Assembly (NCBI GenBank): GCA_017893485.1
Contig: CM030360.1
Coordinates: forward strand, 16,787,971 to 16,851,970
Direction: 5' to 3'
Source of the DNA: Hemerocallis citrina
Lineage: Eukaryota > Streptophyta > Magnoliopsida > Asparagales > Asphodelaceae
Length of the DNA: 64,000 nucleotides
Shown piece by piece: positions 10,785 through 20,444 of the stretch (the stretch's first letter is position 1; each line of letters begins with the position of its first letter). The notes under the pieces are model-generated. The model searched no databases, had not been told where the DNA came from, and saw only the letters and a program-made list of their open reading frames with translations. Position numbers and translations under genes: made by a program.

Positions 10785-12799
10785 CCCCTCCCCTCTCCAC
10801 TAAACCCTAACCCTAATTCCCCTACTTCACAATCCCGGCTACTCCCCCTCTCTCCCCCTCTCCTTATTTGCACCCCGACCCGCACACAGCCCCAGGCCGA
10901 CCCTCTCCCGACCTGATCCCGATGCTAACACCCAGGCCTCCGAGCCCCTTCCTGGCCTGTGCACACCCCAGCAACACCCCACACCCGAGCCACTTCTCCC
11001 CTACTCCCAACCCCCTGCTTGGTTATCCCGATCACCTCACACCACCACTCAATCCCTTATATCTCTATCGTGGTGTTCTCTTGTGGCTGCAAGCCACTAT
11101 TGTCATCATCCCTCTTGGATCATCTCGCTTTGTGGAGTTTTGTTCGTGTGGAGAATTTTGCTCTAGTTTGCTTGAATTTGTTGATTCTTGGATTTTCATT
11201 CCTGGGTTTTGCTCGTTACTCTTGATTTTCGTTGTTCTTCATCTTCGGTTAAGGCAAGTAACTTGTACTCCAATTCATTTGTTTGATACAAGTCAAAAAT
11301 ACCATCTATAGTATAGTTGGGTCTAGAGACGACTCTTGTTTGTGTTATTCTTGATGATTTTTGTCTCTATTGTAAAAATTTGACCATAGATGACTCACGA
11401 CATAAAATTGGACATGAATTAACTTAGTTTTTACCCGTTCTTGATTTTGATCATGTATGTGAGACTTTTGTGAGAACTCGTGTTTTGGTTGAGACCTATG
11501 TGATATATTTGGTGTGGACATGCTAGATACCCTAAATTATGATGTTTGGACACTTGGTAGACTCGAATTCATGTTTGGTTGTATTTTGAACAAGTTTTGT
11601 ATGATATATGTTGAGTTGTGGAAAAAGCGGAAAATCTGTATTTTGTCGCTGATCTGTTTTGTTTGCTGTTTTGGACTGTCTTAAAGTCAGTATCTTAATT
11701 TTGGTATAAAACATGAGTTTTGGAGAATTTCATCTATTTTCAAACCCCTCTCACCTTGCTTGATTTCATTTTCGTATGACTGAGTTATGACTGTTTTACT
11801 ACAGAGGTGTCGGTCTTTTTCCGATTTTGTTTTTCGATGTTCGTGATGACTAAATGATTTTATTAACTGTGCTATACATATTATTTTGGTCCAAAATATT
11901 GGTCAGTATTTCTTTATCTAGTTAGGGATTACCCAGAATTTTGGTGAATTTTATTGATGAGTTTTATGTGTTGTTTCATGCTCGTTTATGAAAGCTAAAC
12001 TTGCTGTATTTTGCTCGCTGTTCTGTAAATAACCATATTTTCACTATGATTTCTTTTAATGTATGAAAAATATTTTTGAAATATGAAAGTTAGTATATTT
12101 TATCTATTCTTATATCCCTTTAGCGGAATTGGATTTCGTTTCACTGGTTGCGAGATATCATAGTTTTCGTACAGCAGTGTTGGGAATTCCAGATTTGCCA
12201 AACTGCCGTTTATTGATGTTTTCTTATTTTTGATGACGGATCTAATTTTACTGGAAAATTTTGAAACTTTATATTTAGATACTAGACATATAGGGGAATA
12301 CCCCAGATTATTTGTGGATTTATTTAAAGAGTTTTGAAGTTGTTTTCCTGTTCTTGAATTCATTTTCCTAATTTCTGGCTGAACCTATTTTCTGTATTCA
12401 AATCAGTTTTGAGCTATATTTTTGTGAATTAATATATAACTTATTTATATTCGCTGGATTCGTGTGGAAGTCTATTTTCCTGATCCTTCGACGGATCTAG
12501 ATTTTCTTGTTTGTAACACTGGGAATCACTATTTTACTACAGTATGGTTTTTGCTGTCCTGAACTTGAGATTTGTCTATTTTATTTCTTCATGAGATATC
12601 TTGCCCTCGTACATGTTTATCTTGCAACTTGAACTTGCTATATGATCTTGCCATGTTATTCTTGATACATTTTGCACATATACATGTTTTTTTACCATTA
12701 ATAATAAATAACTAAGCCGGAGTTTAAGGGACAAATCTAATAGTGGATAATTCAGAAATGTGTACTTGGAAGGGGATCCACTGATCCTACGTGATTACT

Positions 12800-13110
12800 T
12801 GAGACTTGATACTTGCACGCAATACACGATACTTACCACTTGCACAACTTGACACATGATTTCATGATACATGATACATGATACTTGGAGCTTGGAGCTC
12901 GATTACTTGACATGTCCTCGAGTATACTGCCTTCTATGGTCCACTATGAAATCTAAAGCGAAACTATTTTGATGTAGCAACCATGTCATATGGGATGCAT
13001 GAAGTGCTACCTAGATAGTAATCACTACAAGACTTGATACATGATTACATGATACTTTACACTTGATGCATGTTTACATGATACTTGACTACTTGACACT
13101 TGATTCATGC
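12800..13110 (+). repeat. Degenerate short-repeat array in the Gypsy-1 3' LTR
   Basis: This is the counterpart of 4590-4930, with the same run of TGATACTTG/ACATGATAC variants and small differences between the two copies. Confidence 0.65.
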
Positions 13111-14014
13111 CATTTACACTTGTTCACTTTGCCATGCTAGTTGTTTATCTTGACATCATACTTATACCATGTTGCTAGTTAGTTCCCCCATGTGCTTGTA
13201 TCCTACATTATAAGTGGCCTGTAACTTGCAATTGACGGGTACTTGTTTTTCTCCTTTTCTCTTTCCTACATTCGTTGAATTGCAGATTTTGGAGAACAGG
13301 TTCCAGATGGTATCGGAGACATGAAGTATTAGAGTTGCATTTTGTTAATATTATTTCTTGTAGCTTGCTTGAACAATAATGTATTTGAGACTTGGATTTA
13401 TTCTTGTATTTGGGCAATGTGACCCAAGACATTTGTTTTATTCAGATCTTGACTATTTGAGATTAATATATTTTATTTCAAGTATTCTTGTTGGTATTTT
13501 GGCTCATTATGTGCATGTGGTTGATTCTTTTGCTTCTGACTCTGATGATTCTTGAGAATGTTGTAAAGATTTCTTGAACAGCTTATGGATGATGAAAATC
13601 ATTCGCTGGGCTTTTGTTGCATATCCGTTTTCCGTATTCTTTTTGGGAAGCGGGGCGTGACAGTTATTAATTAATTACGAATCTCCTAGAGTTTGTGTAC
13701 CCTACCGGACTGAACTCAACTGATCAACAACACAGCCACAACTGGCCAAACCACAAAACCTCAACTACCGGTATCTAGGGTCCCACACAATCTCTAAAGA
13801 CTCACAACTCAACCATCACACCAAAACTTTTCAATAAAACTCACAAATCCATCATCAAAATGTTTATAATAAGAAAACCTCTCAAATCAACAAATCCAAA
13901 TTCATTTAATGTGCTTATAAAATTCCATAATTCAAATAAAATATTAAATCCATTAAATAACAAAAAATCATATTTTTAAGTCGTAGAATATCACGAAACA
14001 TCAATTTCTTTAAA

Positions 14015-14017
<3 letters not shown>

Positions 14018-14056
<39 letters not shown>
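14018..14056. repeat. TA microsatellite, left of the MITE
   Basis: An uninterrupted (AT)n run of about 39 bp. A second run of about 50 bp (14427-14478) continues on the other side of the foldback element, so the element sits inside one TA array. Confidence 0.9.
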
Positions 14057-14060
<4 letters not shown>

Positions 14061-14422
14061 AAAGGATCGGTTGAGCACTCCTCTAGTGCTCACCGCGTGA
14101 ACACTAGGCCTTCGGGCATTCATATCGAAAATTCGAACCGTTCACATCGATCTACACATCTAAATTAGTCTAAATATGTAAAATCAAATCATTTGAAATT
14201 CATTTGCCCATCCATCATGTGACTATAAAAACATTGATTTTCAGCCATACAATTTTGTAACACTTCAATGAATGGGCAAATGAATTTCAAATGATTTGAT
14301 TTTACATATTTAGACTAATTTAGATGTGTAGATCAATGTGAACGGTTCGGATTTTCGATATGAATGCCCGAAGGCCTAGTGTTCACGCGGTGAGCACTAG
14401 AGGAGTGCTCAACCGATCCTTT

Positions 14423-14426
<4 letters not shown>
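14057..14426. mobile_element. Foldback MITE with 155-bp near-perfect arms
   Basis: The left arm 14057-14211 starts AGGGAAAGGATCGGTTGAGC. The right arm 14272-14426 is its near-perfect reverse complement, ending GATCCTTTCCCT, and the loop is about 60 bp. There is no coding capacity. Insertion into TA repeats gives TA-type flanks, but because the target is (TA)n the duplication length cannot be read. Superfamily is uncertain (Tc1/Mariner-like by TA preference, or a long-TIR Mutator-like derivative). Confidence 0.85.

Positions 14427-14478
<52 letters not shown>
14427..14478. repeat. TA microsatellite, right of the MITE
   Basis: A (TA)n run that directly abuts the right arm of the foldback element and continues the array interrupted at 14056. 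Confidence 0.9.
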
Positions 14479-14481
<3 letters not shown>

Positions 14482-15915
14482 TTATAGAAGCCCAAGTTAG
14501 AAGTCTATTATAAACAAAATACAACTATTTGCAAAGTACTGTAATTTGTAGCAAAACCTTATCTAAAACCGTAGATTAATAATCCATAATATCGAATAAA
14601 TAACCATTTAAAGAAAACATCAGAAAACTCAAGAACCCATCAACCAGAGCAATGACAGTCGACTGTCGCAAATGGCCAGTCGACTACCCTGCGAAAATCC
14701 AAAAACTCAAGAAAACCATTAGTCAGGATAATGGCAGTCGACTATTGAACAGTGGCAGTCGACTGTCCTGTGAAAACTCAAAATTCAAGAACCGACAGTC
14801 GACTGTCGACTTCAGTTCAAATACAAAACAGTCGACTGTTAATACAAACAAATCCGAAATTCAATAACTGACCAGTCGACTGTCGATTTTAGCTCGTTCG
14901 ACTGTCGACTTTAGCAGGTTGTAGGTTTGAAAGTTTGTGCATGTTTTAAACTAAACATTAATTTACTTCATAAAATGCAAATTTGTAAAAACTAATTTCC
15001 TGAGATAGTTGGATATAACTTGTATAACATATAGGAGTTTATAAATCACATCAAAACATATCAAAATCTCAAAATAGGAATTTTTCACAAAAATTCTTCA
15101 AAATCAGCCAAGAGAGTATATATGTATTTGTGCATCAGTTAAGCATCAATATCTCTTCAATTAGAGGTGGTATATGTTCAAAACTATCTCAGTACCAAAC
15201 AACTCAAATCCAACTCGAAAACATCACAAATTCACAAAAGTCAGTTTCGGCCCTAAACCTCCAGCCCGAAAAACAAAAAAAACTCCTCTTTTACTTCAAA
15301 ACTCAACCTTTTTAATCAAATATCTCATCTAGTAACTCATAACACATATGCACAACCTATTACATTAATTTATTCATGACTATATGCAAATCTCAACATA
15401 TATCAATTAAGTTTGTTCATCAAAATCACCCAATAGATCACATATGCATACATACACAGTAAAGATTAGGTTTTGTTCACTTTTGCATTAAACATCAAAA
15501 AAATCAATAACATATGTTCAAAACAGCAAGAATATGGGGGAAGCAACCTATCCATGGTTTCTATTAGGTCCTTTAACAATCACAAGTTATCTGTTAGGGT
15601 TTTAATTCATTAATGGCATAGTTTTATGAAAAGATTCACTTTTTAGTTCATCTATTTGTCAAAATTTATTATATCTTCATACCATCATCTAACATGCTTT
15701 CTAATAGATAAATTATCACATACAACAAGCTTAGAACAATAAGAAAACAAATATAAGTCACTCACCTTATTGAAAAAATCAACCGAATTAATAAAGAATG
15801 AAAAAAAAGCCATTCTTTTGCAAAATCCAAGATAATCGCTTTAAAACTCCAAGAAATTAATAGTAAAAAAATATATATTTTTTATTTGCAAAGAAGAGGG
15901 ACGGCTATAGGGGAT
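14479..15915. other. LTR-M sequence without genes
   Basis: AT-rich DNA between the MITE and the hAT target site, with the palindrome cluster at 14650-14915. I see no coding, RNA or other repeat signal in the rest. Confidence 0.5.
14650..14915. repeat. Cluster of the palindrome CAGTCGACTG in LTR-M
   Basis: At least eight full or near copies of (C)AGTCGACT(G) occur in 265 bp, near 14657, 14680, 14736, 14755, 14797, 14829, 14872 and 14897, several followed by TCGAC or TCC. The same palindrome is repeated in the LTRs of Gypsy-2 and throughout the Copia element. The small reading frame across it (14652-14867) is a by-product of the repeats. Confidence 0.8.
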
Positions 15916-17170
15916 CTTTTATATAGGGGTGTCAAAAAATACCATATTACCGTACCATACCGTACCATACCATTACCATACCAAAAAATACCGAAACTTG
16001 GTAATACCGTACCAAATTTTCGGTATTGTACCATACCAATTTTTTATGGTACGGTACTGGTACAAAATGTTTATACCGTTGGTATACCGTACCGTACCGA
16101 ATATATTTAATATATATTTAATCTAATATTTTTATTTTAAAACCCAGGCCCAGCCCAGTCTTTCTTTCATTTTTTTTCTACCTTAGTCGGCTACTCTTCT
16201 CCAAACTCTTCATTGTGAATTCAATCAGATATCAAATTAGTAATTAGTAATTACCCAATCATCGACGCACCGAACAGATCTTCCTCTTTCCCCTTTTTAG
16301 TTTTTTTCTACTTTGAAGTTTGAACCTAGGGATCACGCACGACATCCGATGCACCGACTGATCGCTCGACTGAATGACTGATCGCTCCTCGTTCACTTTT
16401 TGGTATTGATTTTGATTCTGATCGTCGCCTTTTTTAGTTAATTTTTGTTCTAGTTTCTTATCAGTATCCATATTTTAATTTGTAACCACAACTGTTTTGG
16501 ACAGAATTGAGGTCATAAGGTAACCTAGGAATTACAAATTATATTTCAATTTTAAAGGAACTGAGGTTACCATTCAATGAGAAGACCTGTGGGAGAGTCG
16601 AGAGACTAGTTTATTTGACCTTCAATAGAAATCAATATTTGATAGTTAATGCAAGTATGTTAGTAGCTATATTCATTAAGCTAAGCAATATTTGGTACTA
16701 TATGATAAAACTATGTGATTTGTATGCATAGGCTTTTCCATTAAACAAAAATGTATATATCCTATAACTTATTAATCCATTTGGTTTGCTTTGAGATTCC
16801 TAAAGAAGTGCTTTTCTTTAATGAGTATTTTATGAAAATTTCTTAAGGTGGATTGAATTAACCAAAAAGTGAAGCTGTATGTTAATCTGAAAGTTTTCGC
16901 ATTGGAAAGTTTGTAGTCGAGTTCATTAAATATTTTATGCAGTAGAAATATTCGACATACTTTGCTTTCTTTGTGTGCTATAATTATAATGTATAAACAA
17001 AGATTTGTTTATGTACAAATTCCTAGTTGTTTGTATGTTCAATTGAAGAGTTCATGTAACACCCCGTAGTTTTCAAAAAAGAGTACAAAAATAAAATATA
17101 TATATATAAAGTGTAGTTTGAAAGATATATATATATATAAGTATAGTTGAAAGTACAAAAATGAAAATAT

Positions 17171-18025
17171 ATTTTTTGATGAATCGGATAGAGCCATAAG
17201 GCTCCAGCCATCAAAAAATATATATTAATCAATAAAACAGTTAATAAACAATACAAGAGTCAAGGGTTTTACAAGAAGTAAAACAGCAAAAAGTAGGATA
17301 TACAATAAGCGAGTAGATAAGAATTACAAAAACAGACACAACATCAGCAAAGCAGATCGAGGAGCCACAGCACGAAGCACCACGCCGTAATCCGAGGGCG
17401 GAGCCACGGCCCTGAAAGGCGAGCAAAGAGAAGGCGCCAAAAGCCAAACCGTCGCGCTCGAAACACCCCAAGAAAAACGACGCAAAGATGCGGAAGACGT
17501 CCTGCCACTCCAAGATGGAGGAGCAACACCCACAAAGGCCAGCTCTCGCAGGACCCAACAAAACGCCAGCGAACAAGAAGCCAGAGGTGCCTCTAGGCTT
17601 GGCGAAGGGAACGACAAATGAGGAGGGCAGCCAACAGGCGGGCTGAAAACTCGGGAGACCAAACAAACTCACTCAACTACACAAGGCCCAACCTGCAATG
17701 AAAAAAACGGATAGCCAAATCCGAGGCGAAGGAGAAATGCCAAAACTCAGATGCGCACATGAGGAAGCGCCGACCCTGAAGGAACTTTTTTAGCTAATAA
17801 ACGCGCACTCGCGCGAATAGGCAAGTCAGGATAAAGTTTCTTCTTGTAAGACCTCTTAGCGGGGGGAGGATCGACTTCCACCAGTGGAAGTGCGGTCCTG
17901 CAAGGGACAGTCCCAGCAGTGTTGAAATCGTTAAGGCACTTAGAGGGAGAAATGAGACTAGACGAAACTGGCAAAAATAACGGTGTGAACTTAATTTGAA
18001 AAGAATTACGATAAAAGAAGGGTAG
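17171..18025 (-). mobile_element. 5'-truncated LINE-type retroposon inside the TRIM 5' LTR
   Basis: This 855-bp insertion is absent from the TRIM 3' LTR. It is flanked by a 9-bp duplication TGAAAATAT (17162-17170 and 18026-18034). Read on the minus strand, it ends with a small hairpin GAGCC-TTAT-GGCTC and CATCAAAAAAT, which resembles 3' ends of plant LINEs. A short minus-strand frame near 17747-17960 (basic, KRSYKKKLYPDLPIRASARL) may be the end of a LINE ORF or a passenger sequence; I cannot identify it. Alternative: a DNA transposon with a 9-bp TSD (Mutator-like), but I see no terminal inverted repeats. Confidence 0.6.
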
Positions 18026-18253
18026 TGAAAATATGTTGATAAAAAAAAGGTAAGAGTAGTGAAATAAAATCCCATATCGGATATAATATAGACTAAAATA
18101 TAATATAAATAATAAATGCCAAGGATCAAGAGTCACCTAATCGGTTAACCAACTTTTGAGAGGCAGCCTGTGGTGGGCAGTTGTAGTACATAGTATCTAA
18201 TTTGTCTTATAAATTGTATAAATTGTCTGAGCTAGGGGCAGGGACGTTACAAA

Positions 18254-18269
18254 TGGTATCAGAGCCGAC
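18254..18269 (+). promoter_or_regulatory. Primer-binding site of the TRIM (tRNA-iMet)
   Basis: TGGTATCAGAGCCGAC starts two bases after the 5' LTR end (GTTACA, 18251). It is a full match to the iMet primer complement over 13 nt. Confidence 0.9.
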
Positions 18270-18550
18270 TTTCGACACCGGAGTGTGGGGCACTCTATAT
18301 AGTCGGGCAGTGGGCTTGTTGCGGCAATTCACCGGGACTATAGACCCAGTCGAGCGGGGGATTTGTTGCAGCGGTTCTCCGGGACTGTGGTCAGCCCTCA
18401 ATTAAAATCCGGAAGTGTTATTGATCGGGCGGTGTACTCCGGGATCATAATTAGTTGGGCGGATAGGAGGGCGGCATGCTCCACAACGGCTAGAAAGGAG
18501 ATCCTGCACTATATTGTGCATGCTCGTGCTCAGCGAGGACGCTGATTTCT

Positions 18551-18563
18551 GAAGGGGGGTGTG
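18551..18563 (+). promoter_or_regulatory. Polypurine tract of the TRIM
   Basis: GAAGGGGGGTGTG immediately precedes the 3' LTR start at 18564. Confidence 0.8.
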
Positions 18564-18635
18564 TGTAACAGCCCGTAGTTTTCAAAAAAGAGTATAAAAA
18601 TAAAAAAAATATATATATATAAAGTATAGTTTGAA

Positions 18636-18676
<41 letters not shown>

Positions 18677-19291
18677 TATAGTTGAAAGTATAAAAATGAA
18701 AATATGTTGATAAAAAAAAGGTAAGAGTAGTGAAATAAAATCTCATATCGGATATAATATAGATTAAAATATAATATAAATAATAAATGCCAAGGATCAA
18801 GAGTCACCTAATTGGTGGGCAGTTGTACTACATAGCATCTAATTTGTCTTATAAATTGTATAAATTGTCTGAGCTAGGGGCAGGGGCGTTACAGTTCATA
18901 CATTCATAATTGAAGAGTTCATACATTCATAACAGAAATTGAAGAGTTCATACATTCAACACATGTAAACAGTTTTTAGAGAAACAGAAATTGAAATAGC
19001 AAAGAACATAGTTTCATAAATTGAAAGTATTCAATGACATTCTCCCAGTTCTCGGTGACAGCAAGAAGGGACCAACAACAAAACTAGATTGAACATACCT
19101 ACGGTTCTTGATGTCCGGTACTACCATGGTACTACCATTACCATACCGATATTTCGGTATTACCGAACTCGGTAGTACCAAAATTTTGGTACGGTAATGG
19201 TAGAGAAATTTGTGTACCAAGTACTTCGGTACGGTAGATGGTAGAGTAATTTTTGTACGGTACGGTACAATATACCACCCCTACTTTTATA

Positions 19292-20444
19292 GGCCAAAAT
19301 CTGGAGTTTTTAGGGTTTTACATGTTTATGGAAACATTCCTTAACAAATTATTACTTTACATATATAAACCTTTCTTTAATAAAGTACTTAAATAAGTTA
19401 AATATATTAAAATAAAACCAAATATTTTTACTACTGAGTTATCCAACCATCAAGCATAGCCTAGAAATTAAAAAAAATCAGATTTGTACTCAAAGTGGTA
19501 ATTTTGCACAAAAGTCCCTCTTTTTGTAATATTTGCAAATATGTCATAAAATATTCATAAAAATCAAGAAAATTCAGAAATAATATCTGCAAAAAAAATT
19601 AGATTTTCCAATTAAAAATTTCTGACTTTTACTTTCCAAGAAAATATTTGCACAAGATCCACTTAAATTCCATATTTGTAAAAACACCATATTTGTTTAA
19701 ATCTTTACCAAACCAACTCTAAATAAAATTTAAATAGATTTTGTTTTCAATGATGACCATGGAAAGCTCAAAAAATAGTAAAAATAAATTTTCATTATTT
19801 GTTTGAGATCCAAACGGCTTTTTACATAAAAGCCCCTCTTTTTCGAAGTATTTATAAAAAATAGTTTCCTTACTCAGAAAAATGCCAAAATTTAGGATAT
19901 AATTAATTTATAAATAGGAGAATCTGAGATTTGCACCAAAAAATATTTGCACGTGTAAAATTGAGAAATTCATAAAATAGTCAAATAAATTCAAATAAAT
20001 CTGAAAAATAAATATCATAAATAAATGAGAAAGATCAATCATTAACCATGAAATTTTAAGAATTCAAAATATCCTAACTCTGCACGTGTATTGCACGTGC
20101 AAAATTGCAATAGTCAAAATAGTCAACTCTACCAATATAATATTACTAGTAATTTGCCCGTGTGATGCACGTCTTAATAAATATATTTTTTATTAAAAGT
20201 AAAAAACTTCAACGTATTCTAGCCTTGAATCTAATACCTCCTTTATATTAGATATGCACGGGCAATACACAGATTTGTTTGTCTACAAATGTTTGTAATT
20301 GTTGAATTTAATTTAGACGTGTATTACACGTGTTTGTTTAGTTACAAAGTTAGGGTTTGTTTGGTTACAAACCCCAACTCTCCCATTAAAATAGTAGAGA
20401 TTTAGTAATGCAAAATAAATCATTTTATTTTGCGAGGTGTGACA
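19292..20444. other. LTR-M sequence between the hAT element and the LTR start
   Basis: AT-rich, with no gene visible. It contains repeated TTGCACGTG/CACGTGCAAAA elements (about 19950-20105, 20165) and the terminal hairpin GCAAAATA/TATTTTGC (20410-20434). Confidence 0.5.

Larger units (their letters stand above)
3382..13662 (+). mobile_element. Gypsy-1: decayed Ty3/Gypsy chromovirus-like (Tekay/Del type) retrotransposon
   Basis: The order is 5' LTR remnant (3382-5471), iMet primer site (5482), gag with two CCHC knuckles, an intron, then protease, RT, RNase H, integrase and a degenerate chromodomain (to 10256), purine-rich tract, and full 3' LTR (10351-13662). In the first 400 aligned bases the two LTRs differ at about 20 positions (about 5%), so the copy is old. 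At least ten in-frame stops and several frameshifts disable it. The first 1227 bp of the 5' LTR are absent, displaced by the Tat-1 insertion at 3381/3382. Confidence 0.9.
10351..13662 (+). repeat. Gypsy-1 3' LTR (full, 3312 bp)
   Basis: It begins TGTAACCCCTG and ends GGGGCGTGACA. A TATA-type element (TATATATATAAA, about 10773) is followed by telobox-like AACCCTAACCCTAA (about 10805) and a C-rich leader (about 10825-11050). AAGGCAAGT at 11247-11255 is a perfect GC-type splice donor, also found in the related solo LTR at 43078-46834. The proline-rich reading frame over 10868-11311 is a by-product of the C-rich leader. The flank after the LTR is GTTAT (13663-13667); the matching left flank lies outside the window. 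Confidence 0.85.
17055..18893 (+). mobile_element. TRIM (miniature LTR retrotransposon) inside the hAT element
   Basis: A 5' LTR (17055-18251, expanded by an insertion) and a 330-bp 3' LTR (18564-18893) both start TGTAACANCCCGTAG and end GTTACA. The target duplication is GTTCA (17050-17054 and 18894-18898). Note that the right flank lies in a local 24-bp repeat (ATTGAAGAGTTCATAC) copied about three times, which slightly weakens the TSD call. The internal domain is only about 310 bp, with a primer site and purine tract but no gag or pol, so mobility depended on an autonomous relative. Confidence 0.85.
15924..19283. mobile_element. hAT-type DNA transposon, non-autonomous, 3360 bp with nested insertions
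   Basis: The termini are TAGGGGTG (15924-15931) and CACCCCTA (19276-19283), flanked by a perfect 8-bp target duplication CTTTTATA (15916-15923 and 19284-19291), which is diagnostic of hAT. Subterminal regions are packed with GGTACGGTAC/GTACCGTACC motifs in both orientations (15950-16110 and 19115-19272), as expected for transposase-binding repeats. No transposase frame is visible. Without the nested TRIM its own length is about 1.5 kb, so it depended on a partner element. Confidence 0.9.
13663..20444 (-). mobile_element. LTR-M: part of a long Gypsy-type LTR, filled with other insertions
   Basis: On the minus strand the sequence starts TGTCACACCTCGC at 20444 and runs left until Gypsy-1 interrupts it at 13662/13663. 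Its first bases form the same hairpin (GCAAAATA ... TATTTTGC) as the LTRs starting at 27692 and 63214. Once the hAT element (15924-19283) and the MITE (14057-14426) are removed, about 3 kb of AT-rich LTR remains (13663-14056, 14427-15923, 19284-20444). No ORF of note is present in it. The far end is outside the window, so it may be a solo LTR or belong to a full element. It cuts exon 4 of the antisense gene at 20445; GTGCT (20445-20449) is the flank to match. Confidence 0.65.

Noticed and set aside
14650..14915. CRISPR-like array of short repeats
   Set aside because: The repeat is a 10-bp palindrome with irregular spacing and occurs in plant LTRs; no cas genes and no prokaryotic context.
17241..17672. 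143-codon minus ORF with hydrophobic, cysteine-rich content
   Set aside because: It overlaps other frames in the LINE-type insertion; I see no known motif, so I left it within the mobile element rather than call a gene.
18254..18269. tRNA gene fragments at TGGTATCAGAGCC sites (also 5482, 31528, 57404)
   Set aside because: Only 12-15 bp matching the primer complement, directly after LTR ends; these are primer-binding sites, not tRNA genes.
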